Assembly (NCBI GenBank): GCA_964363305.1
Contig: CAYIHX010000042.1
Span: forward strand, 1-29,695
DNA from: CAYIHX01 sp964363305
GTDB taxonomy: Bacteria; Bdellovibrionota; UBA1018
DNA length: 29,695 bases
Direction: 5' to 3'
Positions 8,592 through 15,964 of the stretch are shown here, piece after piece. Within the stretch, counting starts at the first letter, position 1; the number at the start of each line of letters is the position of its first letter. The notes beneath the pieces are model-generated. The model did not search any database. It saw only the letters and a list, made by a program, of their open reading frames with translations, and had not been told where the DNA came from. Position numbers and translations under genes: made by a program.

Positions 8592-9179
8592 GTGAAGCTG
8601 CCGCTCAAGGCAAACTCGAAGGCACATCTTCCTCAACTCCGGCCTCTTTTGTCTGTTTCTTGCGAGGTGCAAGAAATCTCGTCTAAGAAAGTCAGAATGG
8701 ATGGTCACGTTCACTACCTCAATCGTTATTACTCAGTGGATGAAAATCATGTTGGGAAAAAGGTGACTCTCTCGGAGAAGGACGGGCAGGTGCAAATCTA
8801 CCTGAGAGGCAAGCTAATCGAATCTCATCCCAAGTTGAGTCCGCTGAACAAGCAGTCGCTGTGCTCGACCAAGCCCGAGCATCTGTCGCCGTGAAAGAGG
8901 GCGATGCTGGAGAGCTCCTCTTGCCGGACGGCAGCCTGGAAGCTCGGTGCGCATGTCGATCAACTGGTATTGAATATCCTCAAGCGTGGACAAGGATTCA
9001 TCGACACCGGTGCAATCTGTGGGATCATCAACATGGATAAGACCTACCTGTCGGCGGCGATCAATGAGGTCTGCCAATGCGCCACGGAGCTGGATCAGGA
9101 GAGCTACCGCATCGTGAAGACGCTGCTCAAGCTCAAGGGCTCGCGCTATCAACTCCGGACCGCTCAGACGGGCGCGTAG
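8592..9179 (+). pseudogene. IS21 IstA-like C-terminal remnant
   Basis: In the same reading frame as the preceding transposase. Residues around 8652-8830 (KKVRMDGHVHYLNRYYSV, VGKKVTLSEKDGQVQIYLRG, LIESHPKLSP) resemble the small beta-barrel that ends IstA/Mu-type transposases. After an in-frame TGA at 8892-8894 the frame continues with a helical tail (LGAHVDQLVLNILKRG, LSAAINEVCQCATEL, SYRIVKTLLKLKG) like the IstA C-terminus. No start codon or catalytic core of its own. It is either a fragment of a second element fused by recombination or an unusual extension of the first. Family assignment is by eye and moderate. Confidence 0.55.
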
Positions 9180-9212
9180 CCGCGCCCAGAGCTTGTTTAA
9201 AAAACACCCCAA

Positions 9213-9287
9213 GCTCGCGTCATTTGACGCCGATAGGTGGTCAGAATCGCGTGGTAATTAACCGGCCAGAATGCCTTGGTAATGACA
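9213..9287 (-). repeat. Right terminal inverted repeat region of the insertion element
   Basis: Read on the minus strand from 9287 it gives TGTC, then ACCAAGGCATTCTGGCCGGT, TTAATT, ACCACGCGATTCTGACCACC and a CGTCAAATGACG dyad. It mirrors 7338-7402 with the two boxes exchanged. Confidence 0.75.
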
Positions 9288-9303
9288 GCAATCAGTGAGA
9301 CCT
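9288..9303 (+). repeat. 16 bp direct repeat (target duplication), right copy
   Basis: Identical to 7322-7337 and directly abutting the GACA terminus of the element. Confidence 0.8.
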
Positions 9304-9431
9304 GTATTGATCAATCAAGATTGGTAGGGCGAGAAAGGCCTCTGGAGCGCCGGAATTCGAACCGTTCAACGAGTGAACCTGGTCACCGGAACAAAAATCC
9401 ATCCGCCGCGCAAGCCTGCGTACGACTCACG
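9304..9431. other. Intergenic stretch without recognisable gene
   Basis: Between the right target duplication and the second double-hairpin repeat. Only short open frames; no codon-like pattern, RNA gene or promoter that I can support. If the element is removed, this sequence was originally the upstream flank of the 4110-7295 gene, so its native promoter may be here on the minus strand. Confidence 0.5.
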
Positions 9432-9523
9432 GCTCCGAAAGTCGCATTCGGGCACTTTCGCGCCTGTGAGTCCTCTTCACGCCCTCCAAAGTCGCACCTT
9501 GCGACTTTCAGCGCTGTGAGTCC
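9432..9523. repeat. Double-hairpin repeat, copy 2 (inverted relative to 3942-4034)
   Basis: Contains CCGAAAGTCGCATTCG, CACTTTCGCGCCTGTGA, TTCACGCCCTCC and AAGTCGCACCTTGCGACTTT. It is the reverse complement of 3942-4034 with scattered substitutions. The two copies bracket about 5.4 kb of lower-GC accessory sequence. Confidence 0.75.
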
Positions 9524-9571
9524 GGAGTGCTTCAGTCGCACGCATAGGGCCCCCAGCCGCGTAGCCCCTCC

Positions 9572-9648
9572 GAATCGGGAACGAGATTCCCAGAGCGGCG
9601 CAATGAATGCGCTTCATTGCGCCGCTCCGGGAATTCTGTTCCCGATTC
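9572..9648. repeat. REP-like long imperfect palindrome
   Basis: Two ~36 bp arms (GAATCGGGAACGAGATTCCC then AGAGCGGCGCAATGAA, mirrored by TTCATTGCGCCGCTCC then GGGAATTCTGTTCCCGATTC) around a 5 nt centre. A half-element with the same two modules recurs at 16631-16664, so this is a dispersed repeat family in the genome. It ends about 45 bp before the start codon of the following gene. Confidence 0.8.
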
Positions 9649-9694
9649 AAGAATCTCAGTAGCACCGGCCACCCGTATTCGGTAATCAACCACC

Positions 9695-10372
9695 ATGCCA
9701 AAACTCGAACTCGTCAGCTTCAATCTCTGCCCCTTCGTGCAACGCTCCGTCATCACCCTCCTCAAAAAGAAAGCCAAGTACGACATCACGTACATCGACC
9801 TCGAGAACCCGCCCGAGTGGTTCGACCGGATCTCGCCCCTCGGTCAGGTGCCGCTGCTCAAGGTGGATGAGAAAACCGTGCTCTTCGAAAGCCAAGTCAT
9901 CAACGAGTACTTGGACGAGATCGTTCCACCCGCGCTCCACCCGAAAGACCCGCTGCAAAAAGCGTTCGAGCGCGCATGGATTGAGTACGGCTCCACGCTG
10001 CTCGGCCTCAACTACCGAGCCACCGCGGCCCAGGACGCCGAAGACATCAAAGATCTCACCACGGAGCTTTTCTCCGATCTCCAACGTCTCGAGGCGGTCG
10101 TGTCGAAGACCGGCCCCTCTTTCCGAGGCACCGATTTCGGACTCGTCGACGCGGCTTACGCGCCCCTCTTCATGCGCATGGACCTGACACCCTCATTCCA
10201 GAAAGACCGACGCTGGGAGGAGATGCCACTCACCCGCCGCTGGGCCGCGGCACTTCTCAAAGACGAGGCCGTGCGCGCCTCGGTCGTGCCGGACTTCAAT
10301 AAACTCTACGTCGAATATTGCCGGGACGAATTCGAAAGCCCGCTGTTCCGCGAAGCCGACTCAACTTTGTAA
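9695..10372 (+). CDS. Glutathione S-transferase family protein
   Basis: A cytoplasmic thiol transferase or glutathione-dependent reductase of unknown substrate, 225 aa. The N-terminal thioredoxin-like domain (1-78) has LCPFVQR (Cys12-Pro13, as in Omega/DHAR/Lambda-like GSTs where a Cys replaces Tyr/Ser), the cis-proline in GQVPLL (Pro53) and the glutathione-binding ESQVINEYLDE (Glu65-Ser66). The C-terminal helical domain (90-215) has FGLVDAAYAPLFMRM, the conserved N-capping/hydrophobic staple Asp region. ATG start without a strong ribosome site. It converges with the 10403-12907 exporter gene, 30 bp between stops. Cys12 suggests thiol-transfer or reductase chemistry rather than classical conjugation; that is inference. 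Confidence 0.88.
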   Translation: MPKLELVSFNLCPFVQRSVITLLKKKAKYDITYIDLENPPEWFDRISPLGQVPLLKVDEKTVLFESQVINEYLDEIVPPALHPKDPLQKAFERAWIEYGSTLLGLNYRATAAQDAEDIKDLTTELFSDLQRLEAVVSKTGPSFRGTDFGLVDAAYAPLFMRMDLTPSFQKDRRWEEMPLTRRWAAALLKDEAVRASVVPDFNKLYVEYCRDEFESPLFREADSTL

Positions 10373-10402
10373 GCCGCCCCTTTGGAGGACGGCTGGTAAA
10401 CC

Positions 10403-12907
10403 CTAACCTTCGGCGCCGATTTTTTCCGAGGCAACCCCAGACTCGGGCACAGGCGCAAGATGCCCCTTGGCCCGGGCAATGCTCACGAGCACGGCCGGCG
10501 CCACCACCACGGCGGTCATGATGCAGCAGAGCTCACCCAAGATGGCGATCTGGCCAAACGATACGAACGCCAGGTTTCCGGCGAGCAGCAACGAACCATA
10601 ACCGATGATGGTCGTCATGCTGGCCAGAACAACCGCCCCCCCGGTCGTCTGGATCACCTCGATGATCCGGCCCGGCCCCTCCTCGCGATAGCGCTCGAAG
10701 ATATTGACTCCGTAATCGACGCCGATGCCAAACGTGATCGGCAGGGCGATAAAATTCATAAAATTGATCTTAATTCTAAAGATGACCATGCAGGCCCCGA
10801 GCCAAACCACGCCCAGGAGCAAGGAAATCAGCACCTGCATCGAGGTCTTGAAATTCCGGAAGATCAAAAACACGAGAATCGTCACGGCCCCGAAAGCCAG
10901 CAACGTAGCCCGAGGACCATCCCGCCAAATCGCGCCGATCAGATCAGAAGACACGGCCAGCTGCCCCGCCACCGGCGCGGTAGGGCTCACGGAAGCAGCA
11001 ACCGACCGGATGTCTTCGATGAAGCGCCGAAGCTGATCGCCCTTCCAGTACAGGCAATCCAACCTTGGATAAATCAGCACCAGGTTGCCGACCGCGCCGC
11101 TCTTCTCCGTGAATTTATCCAGCACCATCGGCGGCAGCGACGACTGCACGACCGGCTCAAACACATCCGGATTGATGAACTGGGCAACCAGATCTCGATC
11201 CGCTGGCGCCAGGTGCCTCTTCACCTGAGGAGTCAGCAGGCGATCGATCTTCCGGATGAGCGGCTCCTTCTGACTCTGGGCCGTCGGCAGGAAGTCATCG
11301 ATGCTCTTCACATCAAGCATGAGGCTCTCCGCGCCGTCCTTCTCCTTCTTCGCCACGAGCCGTTTGCGGATCTCGCGGGCTTCCTCGGGAGAATGCGCCA
11401 TGATCACGGTCGGCGTGAGGGTACGGCCAAAAATTCCTTCCGCTATTTTTCCATAATGCCCCGAACCGTGCTCCATGCTGTGAACGTCGCGCAGCTTCGT
11501 CAGGTCGGTCTCGAGCACGTCACCGCGGAAAGTCAGCATCACCACCAGGAACGCGGCCGTGATCCCGGCCGCTACGATCGTGAACTGATACGGATAGCGC
11601 TGGATGCCCGCCCCCAGGAAGCGCATCACGGGGTGGGAAGGTTGCTTCTCGAAATCAGGGTGCGCGCCGCGCCCGTAGATCACCGTGAGGAAGGCCGGCA
11701 GGAAGATGAACGTGCAGATCCAGCAGGCCATCATCCCGATGAAGCCAATCACGCCGAACTGACTGAAACCACGAAAGCTGGTGAGCATCAAGGAGCCGTA
11801 GGCCAGACCGGCCGCCATAGCAGCCGTCCAAGTGGCGGTCGCCGTGCGCTGAATCATCAGCTCGATCCCGACCAAGTGGGAGGCCCCCTTGCGACGTTCC
11901 TCATAATAACGCGCCAGACAGATGATGCCGACGTTGATGCCGTTGCCGATCACGATCGAGCCCATGAACGCGGAGTTCGCGTTCATGTAGCCGACAATGA
12001 AAAAGGACAAACCGAAGCAAACCAAAGCTCCGATCGTCAGCGCGCAAAGAAGGGCCGCCGTCCCGCGCCAGCTTCGAAAGAAGACGATGACCACGACCAG
12101 CGTGAGCGACAGCACGATGGCCGTGGCCAGCCCCACGTCGCTGACCAACGAGTCCAGCTCCTCGATCATGTCTTGCACGCCACCCGCGAAGTGCAGCTCA
12201 AAATCCGCGCCGAACCGGTCGAGCTGCGCCCGCCCGATGGCCAAGTTAACCGCATTCTTCAGCGCGTAAGCCGAGCTGATCCCTTTTCCGCCCGCGGGCA
12301 AATGCACCAGCACCGCGAAAATTTTCTCATCCGGCGTCGCATAATAACCATCCGGAAACTTCGCAAACGCCTCGGTTTGGCCTGAGTACTTCTGCTTAAC
12401 GCCCTCAAAATCGACCTTGGGCTCCTCCAGCTCCTCACCATTGAAAATATTCAACGGATTATAGAGATCCGTCTCGTACCCGATCTTCTGGCGAATGTAC
12501 TGCTCCACGAGCACGAGATCGCTCGGCTCCATGTAAAGAAGCCTTCTTCGATCGAAAAAGCGGATCTCCCGGGCGATCCGGTATTCGACTCCGGCGGAAA
12601 TATCAGAGGTGATCTTCGTCGCCTCCGTCGCAAGCGCCTCGACGGCGGCTCGCGGCACCTTCTTCTCTCCCTTCGCCATCAGCAAAATCATCAGCTGATC
12701 CGTGGCCCGGATCCGCTGCTTGATCTCCGCCAAACCTCTGACGCTCGGGGCGCTCTCCGGAAGAAGCTCCTCGAGATCGGGGCGGAGATTCATGAACAGC
12801 TGGGCCGTGTAAATCCCGCCTAAAATGGAAAAAAGCAAGCCGATCGCCAATACCCTCCATGGATATCCCACCGTCACTCTTGCCAGCCATTTTCCGATCT
12901 CGCGCAT
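10403..12907 (-). CDS. MMPL/RND-superfamily transporter (predicted exporter)
   Basis: Inner-membrane exporter of the RND superfamily, MMPL branch, 834 aa, which moves lipids or other hydrophobic molecules using proton motive force. It is built of two repeats. Each has one N-terminal transmembrane helix (first at ~16-36), a periplasmic loop, and a cluster of five helices (~260-430 and ~650-815). NLRPDLEELLPE (40-51) after the first helix is typical of the family. NGINVGIICLARYYEERRKG and GIGVDYGVNIFERYREEG mark the equivalent conserved segments of the two halves. The overall look is closest to the HpnN-like hopanoid-associated exporters, but no hopanoid genes are nearby. An AGGGGG ribosome site precedes the ATG. 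It diverges from a fatty-acid desaturase, which suggests a membrane-lipid connection. Confidence 0.9.
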   Translation of the reverse strand: MREIGKWLARVTVGYPWRVLAIGLLFSILGGIYTAQLFMNLRPDLEELLPESAPSVRGLAEIKQRIRATDQLMILLMAKGEKKVPRAAVEALATEATKITSDISAGVEYRIAREIRFFDRRRLLYMEPSDLVLVEQYIRQKIGYETDLYNPLNIFNGEELEEPKVDFEGVKQKYSGQTEAFAKFPDGYYATPDEKIFAVLVHLPAGGKGISSAYALKNAVNLAIGRAQLDRFGADFELHFAGGVQDMIEELDSLVSDVGLATAIVLSLTLVVVIVFFRSWRGTAALLCALTIGALVCFGLSFFIVGYMNANSAFMGSIVIGNGINVGIICLARYYEERRKGASHLVGIELMIQRTATATWTAAMAAGLAYGSLMLTSFRGFSQFGVIGFIGMMACWICTFIFLPAFLTVIYGRGAHPDFEKQPSHPVMRFLGAGIQRYPYQFTIVAAGITAAFLVVMLTFRGDVLETDLTKLRDVHSMEHGSGHYGKIAEGIFGRTLTPTVIMAHSPEEAREIRKRLVAKKEKDGAESLMLDVKSIDDFLPTAQSQKEPLIRKIDRLLTPQVKRHLAPADRDLVAQFINPDVFEPVVQSSLPPMVLDKFTEKSGAVGNLVLIYPRLDCLYWKGDQLRRFIEDIRSVAASVSPTAPVAGQLAVSSDLIGAIWRDGPRATLLAFGAVTILVFLIFRNFKTSMQVLISLLLGVVWLGACMVIFRIKINFMNFIALPITFGIGVDYGVNIFERYREEGPGRIIEVIQTTGGAVVLASMTTIIGYGSLLLAGNLAFVSFGQIAILGELCCIMTAVVVAPAVLVSIARAKGHLAPVPESGVASEKIGAEG

Positions 12908-12931
12908 GAGGCCCCCTGAGGTCGCTCCAGC

Positions 12932-12959
12932 TTAACAAAGACCCCGCCGTTACAATAGT
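12932..12959 (+). promoter_or_regulatory. Possible sigma-70-like promoter for the desaturase
   Basis: TTAACA (12932-12937) and AATAGT (12954-12959) separated by 16 bp, about 40 bp before the desaturase ATG in the 91 bp gap between divergent start codons. Moderate match to consensus only. Confidence 0.3.
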
Positions 12960-12998
12960 TTTACATCTGCTTTCCGCCACAGGGTCCAAACTAAAAAA

Positions 12999-13937
12999 AT
13001 GCACGGAACTGCCCGGAAGCCCACGGTTCATTTTCTTCTCACGCTGCCCTTTATCCTGATGCACCTCGCGGCCCTGAGCATCTTCTTCGTCCCCTTCGCC
13101 TGGAAATGGGTGGGCCTGTGCCTCGCGCTTTATCTCGTGCGCATGTTCGCCATCACGGCCGGCTATCACCGATACTTCTCCCACCGCACCTACAAGATCG
13201 GACGTCTCACGCAGTTCCTCTTCGCCTTCGTGGGCGGAACCTCGGCGCAGAAGGGCGCGCTCTGGTGGGCGGCGCACCACCGCCATCACCATCGTTTCTC
13301 CGACCAGGCGGAGGATATCCACTCGCCCATCCGCAGCGGTTTCTGGTGGTCGCACATGGGCTGGATCACGAGCATCGACTACGAAGACACCCGCTGGGAG
13401 CAAATTCCCGATCTCGCGAAATATCCCGAGCTCGTGTGGCTCAATAAATTTCACCTCGTGCCCCCGACGATGCTCGGCCTCTCCGTCCTCGCGCTGAGCG
13501 GATGGAGCGGCATCGCATGGGGCTTCTTCTTAAGCACCGTGCTGCTTTGGCACGGAACATTTACCATCAACTCGCTCTCACATGTTTTCGGAACACGCCG
13601 GTATGCCACGACCGACACCAGCCGAAACAACTTCTGGCTCGCCCTCCTCACGCTCGGAGAAGGCTGGCACAACAACCACCATTGCTACCAGAGCAGCACC
13701 AACCAGGGCTTCTTCTGGTGGGAAATCGACGTCAGCTACTCTCTACTCAAGGCCCTCTCTTGGGTCGGAGTCACGCGAGACCTCCGCAAGCCCCCCTTGA
13801 AGCTCCTGGAGGCCAAACTCATCAATAGTAACGCATCGCGACAATCTGGCGCCGCAGCCGCGAATGAGTACACGACGATAGAAAATAAAAGCCAAGTCCG
13901 CGACAGCGCCTCGCCTGAAGCAATTTTTTCTACATGA
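12999..13937 (+). CDS. Acyl-CoA/acyl-lipid delta-9-type fatty acid desaturase
   Basis: Membrane-embedded di-iron, oxygen-dependent desaturase that introduces a double bond in fatty acyl chains; 312 aa. The three histidine boxes of the family are present: HRYFSH (57-62), HHRHHH (93-98) and HNNHH (224-228), plus the conserved NSLSHVFG (191-198) with its extra histidine. Hydrophobic pairs at ~14-35, ~38-54, ~155-168 and ~172-187 fit four transmembrane helices. QAEDIHSPIRSGFWWSHMGW is typical of the stearoyl-CoA-desaturase-like bacterial group. The C-terminal ~40 residues after 272 are variable. Its presence implies oxygen-dependent control of membrane fluidity. Confidence 0.93.
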   Translation: MHGTARKPTVHFLLTLPFILMHLAALSIFFVPFAWKWVGLCLALYLVRMFAITAGYHRYFSHRTYKIGRLTQFLFAFVGGTSAQKGALWWAAHHRHHHRFSDQAEDIHSPIRSGFWWSHMGWITSIDYEDTRWEQIPDLAKYPELVWLNKFHLVPPTMLGLSVLALSGWSGIAWGFFLSTVLLWHGTFTINSLSHVFGTRRYATTDTSRNNFWLALLTLGEGWHNNHHCYQSSTNQGFFWWEIDVSYSLLKALSWVGVTRDLRKPPLKLLEAKLINSNASRQSGAAAANEYTTIENKSQVRDSASPEAIFST

Positions 13938-13985
13938 CAATTTCTGCTTGTCGCAACTGACGATCAGATATACATCCCGCCCACT

Positions 13986-14483
13986 ATGAAACGTGGTCGT
14001 CCAAAAGGTCGCTCTCGCGACAATCGTTCCTTCGGTCCGCTCGGAGATCTCATTCGCAAGGCTCGCCTCCAAAAGGAGTTCGGCCTCGCCGATGTCGCCA
14101 AAGCTTGTGATTGCTCCGTGCAATTCATCTCAAACATCGAACATGGCCGCGCACCGCTGCCATGGGATAAGGTTCCCAATCTGGCTACCTTCCTCCGTAT
14201 TCCGGCGGAAGAGCTCCAGGCGGCTAACCTTTCCATCCGGTCCGACTTCAAGAGCTTCGTCTCCTTGAACGGCAAGAATGCAGGCAACGGGTTCCTCCGC
14301 GGTAAACGCGTTCCGACTCCCGCCATTCTGCACGGCATGACCGGCGCCGCCTCGGCAGTCGCGTTGTCGGCTCGTGACGCTCAGCTCATGACCGTCCTTC
14401 GCCGCTATCAAGATGCTTCCCCGGTGATCCGCAAAAAATTCGTGCTGGCCGCCCTGAAGCTTCTTCCTACCGCTTCGAAGTAA
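13986..14483 (+). CDS. Xre-family helix-turn-helix regulator with AT-hook-like N-terminus
   Basis: DNA-binding protein of 165 aa. Residues 1-12 (MKRGRPKGRSRD) contain an RGRPKGR core like an AT-hook. A Cro/C1-type helix-turn-helix follows (about 19-77; LIRKARLQKEFGLADVAKA, then CSVQFISNIEHGRAPLPW). A linker and a conserved-looking C-terminal helix (YQDASPVIRKKFVLAALKLL, ~139-158) complete it. ATG start; upstream TTGTCG (13948) and TATACA (13969) could be a weak promoter with a short 15 bp spacer. Target genes unknown; it is not obviously linked in operon to the desaturase before it. It converges with folA. Confidence 0.85.
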   Translation: MKRGRPKGRSRDNRSFGPLGDLIRKARLQKEFGLADVAKACDCSVQFISNIEHGRAPLPWDKVPNLATFLRIPAEELQAANLSIRSDFKSFVSLNGKNAGNGFLRGKRVPTPAILHGMTGAASAVALSARDAQLMTVLRRYQDASPVIRKKFVLAALKLLPTASK

Positions 14484-14491
14484 CTCTTTTT

Positions 14492-14525
14492 CGAAACGCC
14501 ATGGGGCTCACCCTGTGGCGTTTCG
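14492..14525. terminator. Hairpin shared by convergent Xre gene and folA
   Basis: Perfect 10 bp stem CGAAACGCCA / TGGCGTTTCG, extendable inward by G.U pairs and GGG/CCC to about 15 pairs with a CTCA loop. There is no T-run after it on either strand; the TTTTT is on the 5' side. So it is an atypical terminator or a 3' stabilising hairpin. It overlaps the last codons of folA. Confidence 0.5.
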
Positions 14526-15077
14526 CTCCCAAAGCTGGAAGCGAGCCGGAATCGAACTCGGCAGGGGCTGCTCCGCGACCACCTGAAAAGCGCTTTCCCA
14601 CTCCGGAAAGAACACGTCTCCCCTGGGAACGTCGTGCTCGACCCGGGTCAAGTAGAGGCGATCGGCCAACGTCAGCGCGTCCCGAAACACCCCGCCCCCC
14701 CCGAGAATGAAAAGCTCCGGACGCTCAGCCCCGCTGAGCAGCAGCCCGCGTCGTGCCTCGAGGATCGCCGCCGGAAGAGAATCCACCACGAGCGCGCCCT
14801 CGACTCGGTAATTCGGGTTTCGCGAGATGATCACATTCATGCGCTCAGGAAGAAGCTTTCCGATCGACTCATAGGTCTTCCGACCCATAATGACCGGTTG
14901 TCCCCCCGTCAGTGCGCGAAAAAGCTTCAGGTCTTCAGAGATTTTCCAGGGTAGCTGATTGCCCACACCGATCACCCGCTTCTCGTTGAGAGCCGCGATC
15001 AAAGACACCGCGGGCCACCTTGCATCGAACCCCTTGAGCGGAGGCAACGCCTTCACAATCTCCCTCTCTAAACTCAT
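14508..15077 (-). CDS. folA: Dihydrofolate reductase
   Basis: NADPH-dependent reduction of dihydrofolate to tetrahydrofolate, regenerating the cofactor oxidised by thymidylate synthase. Diagnostic motifs: SLIAALNEKRVIGVGNQLPW with the LPW substrate loop, the acidic residue in ISEDLKLF, GQPVIMGRKTYESIGKLLP (NADPH site), VIISRN, and FILGGGGVFRDAL. The 189 aa length includes an N-terminal extension of ~20 residues before the canonical start of homology. The ATG overlaps the thyA stop (ATGA) and is preceded by AAAGGTGG inside thyA. This is the common thyA-folA operon arrangement. Confidence 0.95.
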   Translation of the reverse strand: MSLEREIVKALPPLKGFDARWPAVSLIAALNEKRVIGVGNQLPWKISEDLKLFRALTGGQPVIMGRKTYESIGKLLPERMNVIISRNPNYRVEGALVVDSLPAAILEARRGLLLSGAERPELFILGGGGVFRDALTLADRLYLTRVEHDVPRGDVFFPEWESAFQVVAEQPLPSSIPARFQLWERNATG

Positions 15078-15806
15078 ATAGCCACCTTTCCCTTGATCGC
15101 CGGATACGGATCATAGTGTTCCAAAGTGAAATCCTCGAAGATAAAATCCTCCAGCCGAGCGCGGTGCGGACTGAGCTTCATGCGCGGAAGCGGCTTCGGC
15201 TCACGCGAGAGCTGAAGCGTCACCTGCTCGAGATGATTGAGGTAGATGTGCGCGTCGCCCAAGGTATGCACGAACTCGCCGGGATTCAGGCCCGTCACTT
15301 GCGCGACCATCATGAGCAGCAGCGCGTAGCTGGCGATATTGAACGGCACCCCCAAGAAGAGGTCCGCGCTTCGCTGGTAAAGCTGGCAACTCAACCGCCC
15401 GTTCGCGACGTAGAACTGAAAGAAGGCATGGCAGGGGGCCAGCTTCATTTCGGGGATCTGACCCACATTCCAGGCGCTCACCATCAGGCGACGAGAGTCC
15501 GGATTGCGCCGGATCTCATCCACGACCTGGCTGAGCTGATCGATCGGTTTTCCGTCCGGCCCCGGCCACCGGCGCCACTGCGCGCCGTACACCGGGCCGA
15601 GATCACCGTTCTCATCCGCCCACTCGTCCCAGATCGAAACCCCGTTCTGCTTCAGGTAGGCCGTATTCGTTTCTCCCCGAATGAACCAAAGCAGCTCGTG
15701 AATGATGGATTTGAGATGCACTTTTTTTGTCGTGACCATCGGAAAGCCGGAAGCCAAGTCAAAACGCCGTTGATGACCAAACACGCTGAGCGTGCCTGTA
15801 CCCGTG
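15074..15806 (-). CDS. thyA: Thymidylate synthase, C-terminal portion (5' end lost in assembly gap)
   Basis: Methylates dUMP to dTMP using methylene-THF. This piece starts at the gap with TGTGTLSVFGHQRRFDL and GFPMVTTKKVHLKSIIHE, and runs to the stop. Catalytic Cys in LAPCHAFFQFYV; dUMP-binding RSADLFLGVPFNIASYALLL and HTLGDAHIYLNH; the GDLGPVYGAQWRRW segment. It ends KVAI-stop, overlapping the folA start. The missing part is only the first ~20-25 residues. Silent codon positions just after the gap are noticeably richer in A/T than on the other side of the gap. Confidence 0.93.
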
Positions 15807-15816
15807 NNNNNNNNNN
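15807..15816. other. Assembly gap (10 N)
   Basis: Ten unspecified bases inside thyA. The sequences on the two sides encode the same thyA segment (TGTGT-SVFG-Q-RFDL--GFP) with different codons and residues. The true gap size and the adjacency are therefore uncertain. Confidence 0.99.
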
Positions 15817-15947
15817 AGGGGAAACCCCGCCTGCAGGTCGAAGCGCATCTGATAGCCGAACACACTCTTCGTGCCCGTGCCGGTCCGATCGCGTTTTTCC
15901 ACGCCGTGTTCGAGGACATGCTTCAATAAATCGTGGTAGGCCTTCAC
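15817..15947 (-). CDS. thyA: Thymidylate synthase, N-terminal portion on the other side of the gap
   Basis: GTG at 15945-15947 opens MKAYHDLLKHVLEHGVEK followed by RDRTGTGTKSVFGYQMRFD and LQAGFP up to the gap: residues 1 to about 43 of a ThyA. The last 22 residues repeat, in diverged form (about 17/22 identical; roughly two thirds identical in DNA), the first 22 residues on the other side. It is therefore not simply the missing start of the 15074-15806 piece. It is either a second thyA or a mis-joined contig. Divergent from the 15965 gene. Confidence 0.85.
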
Positions 15948-15964
15948 CTCGAGGAATCTAACGC

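Larger units (their letters stand above)
7338..9287. mobile_element. Degenerate insertion element, IS1202-like (ISNCY), 1950 bp
   Basis: The element begins TGTC and ends GACA. Each end carries two ~22 bp boxes of the types ACCACGCGATTTTGACC and ACCAAGGCATTTTGACCACC. They occur in inverted orientation at the two ends, with box order swapped. It is flanked by a perfect 16 bp direct repeat. The interior encodes a broken transposase with an IS1202-like N-terminus and DDE core (7467-8591). This is followed in the same frame by sequence resembling the C-terminus of an IS21 IstA protein (8592-9179). From memory, one group of the IS1202 family makes 15-18 bp target repeats, which would fit. No istB-like gene is present. 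Stop codons and frameshifts mean it cannot move by itself. Confidence 0.8.

Noticed and set aside
9335..9375. GGTTCGAATTCC-like string on the minus strand near the insertion element, suggesting a tRNA or attachment site
   Set aside because: Flanking bases do not form a T-stem and no cloverleaf can be drawn.
3942..9523. Repeats considered as CRISPR units
   Set aside because: Only two distant inverted copies, no regular spacers and no cas genes.
10460..12385. 641-codon open frame on the plus strand opposite the MMPL exporter
   Set aside because: Product is a His/Arg/Asp-rich mixture without domains. It mirrors the codon pattern of the clearly real exporter on the other strand in GC-rich DNA.
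12603..13454. 283-codon minus-strand frame opposite the desaturase and the start of the exporter
   Set aside because: Overlaps two genes with strong family motifs; no start signal or domain of its own.
14531..14566. T-arm-like GTTCGATTCCGGC on the minus strand, suggesting a tRNA 3' end
   Set aside because: It lies within folA codons for SSIPARFQ; no anticodon arm, D-arm or acceptor partner upstream.
15116..15961. 281-codon plus-strand frame opposite thyA
   Set aside because: Crosses the N gap and is the complement of the thyA codons; no motif.
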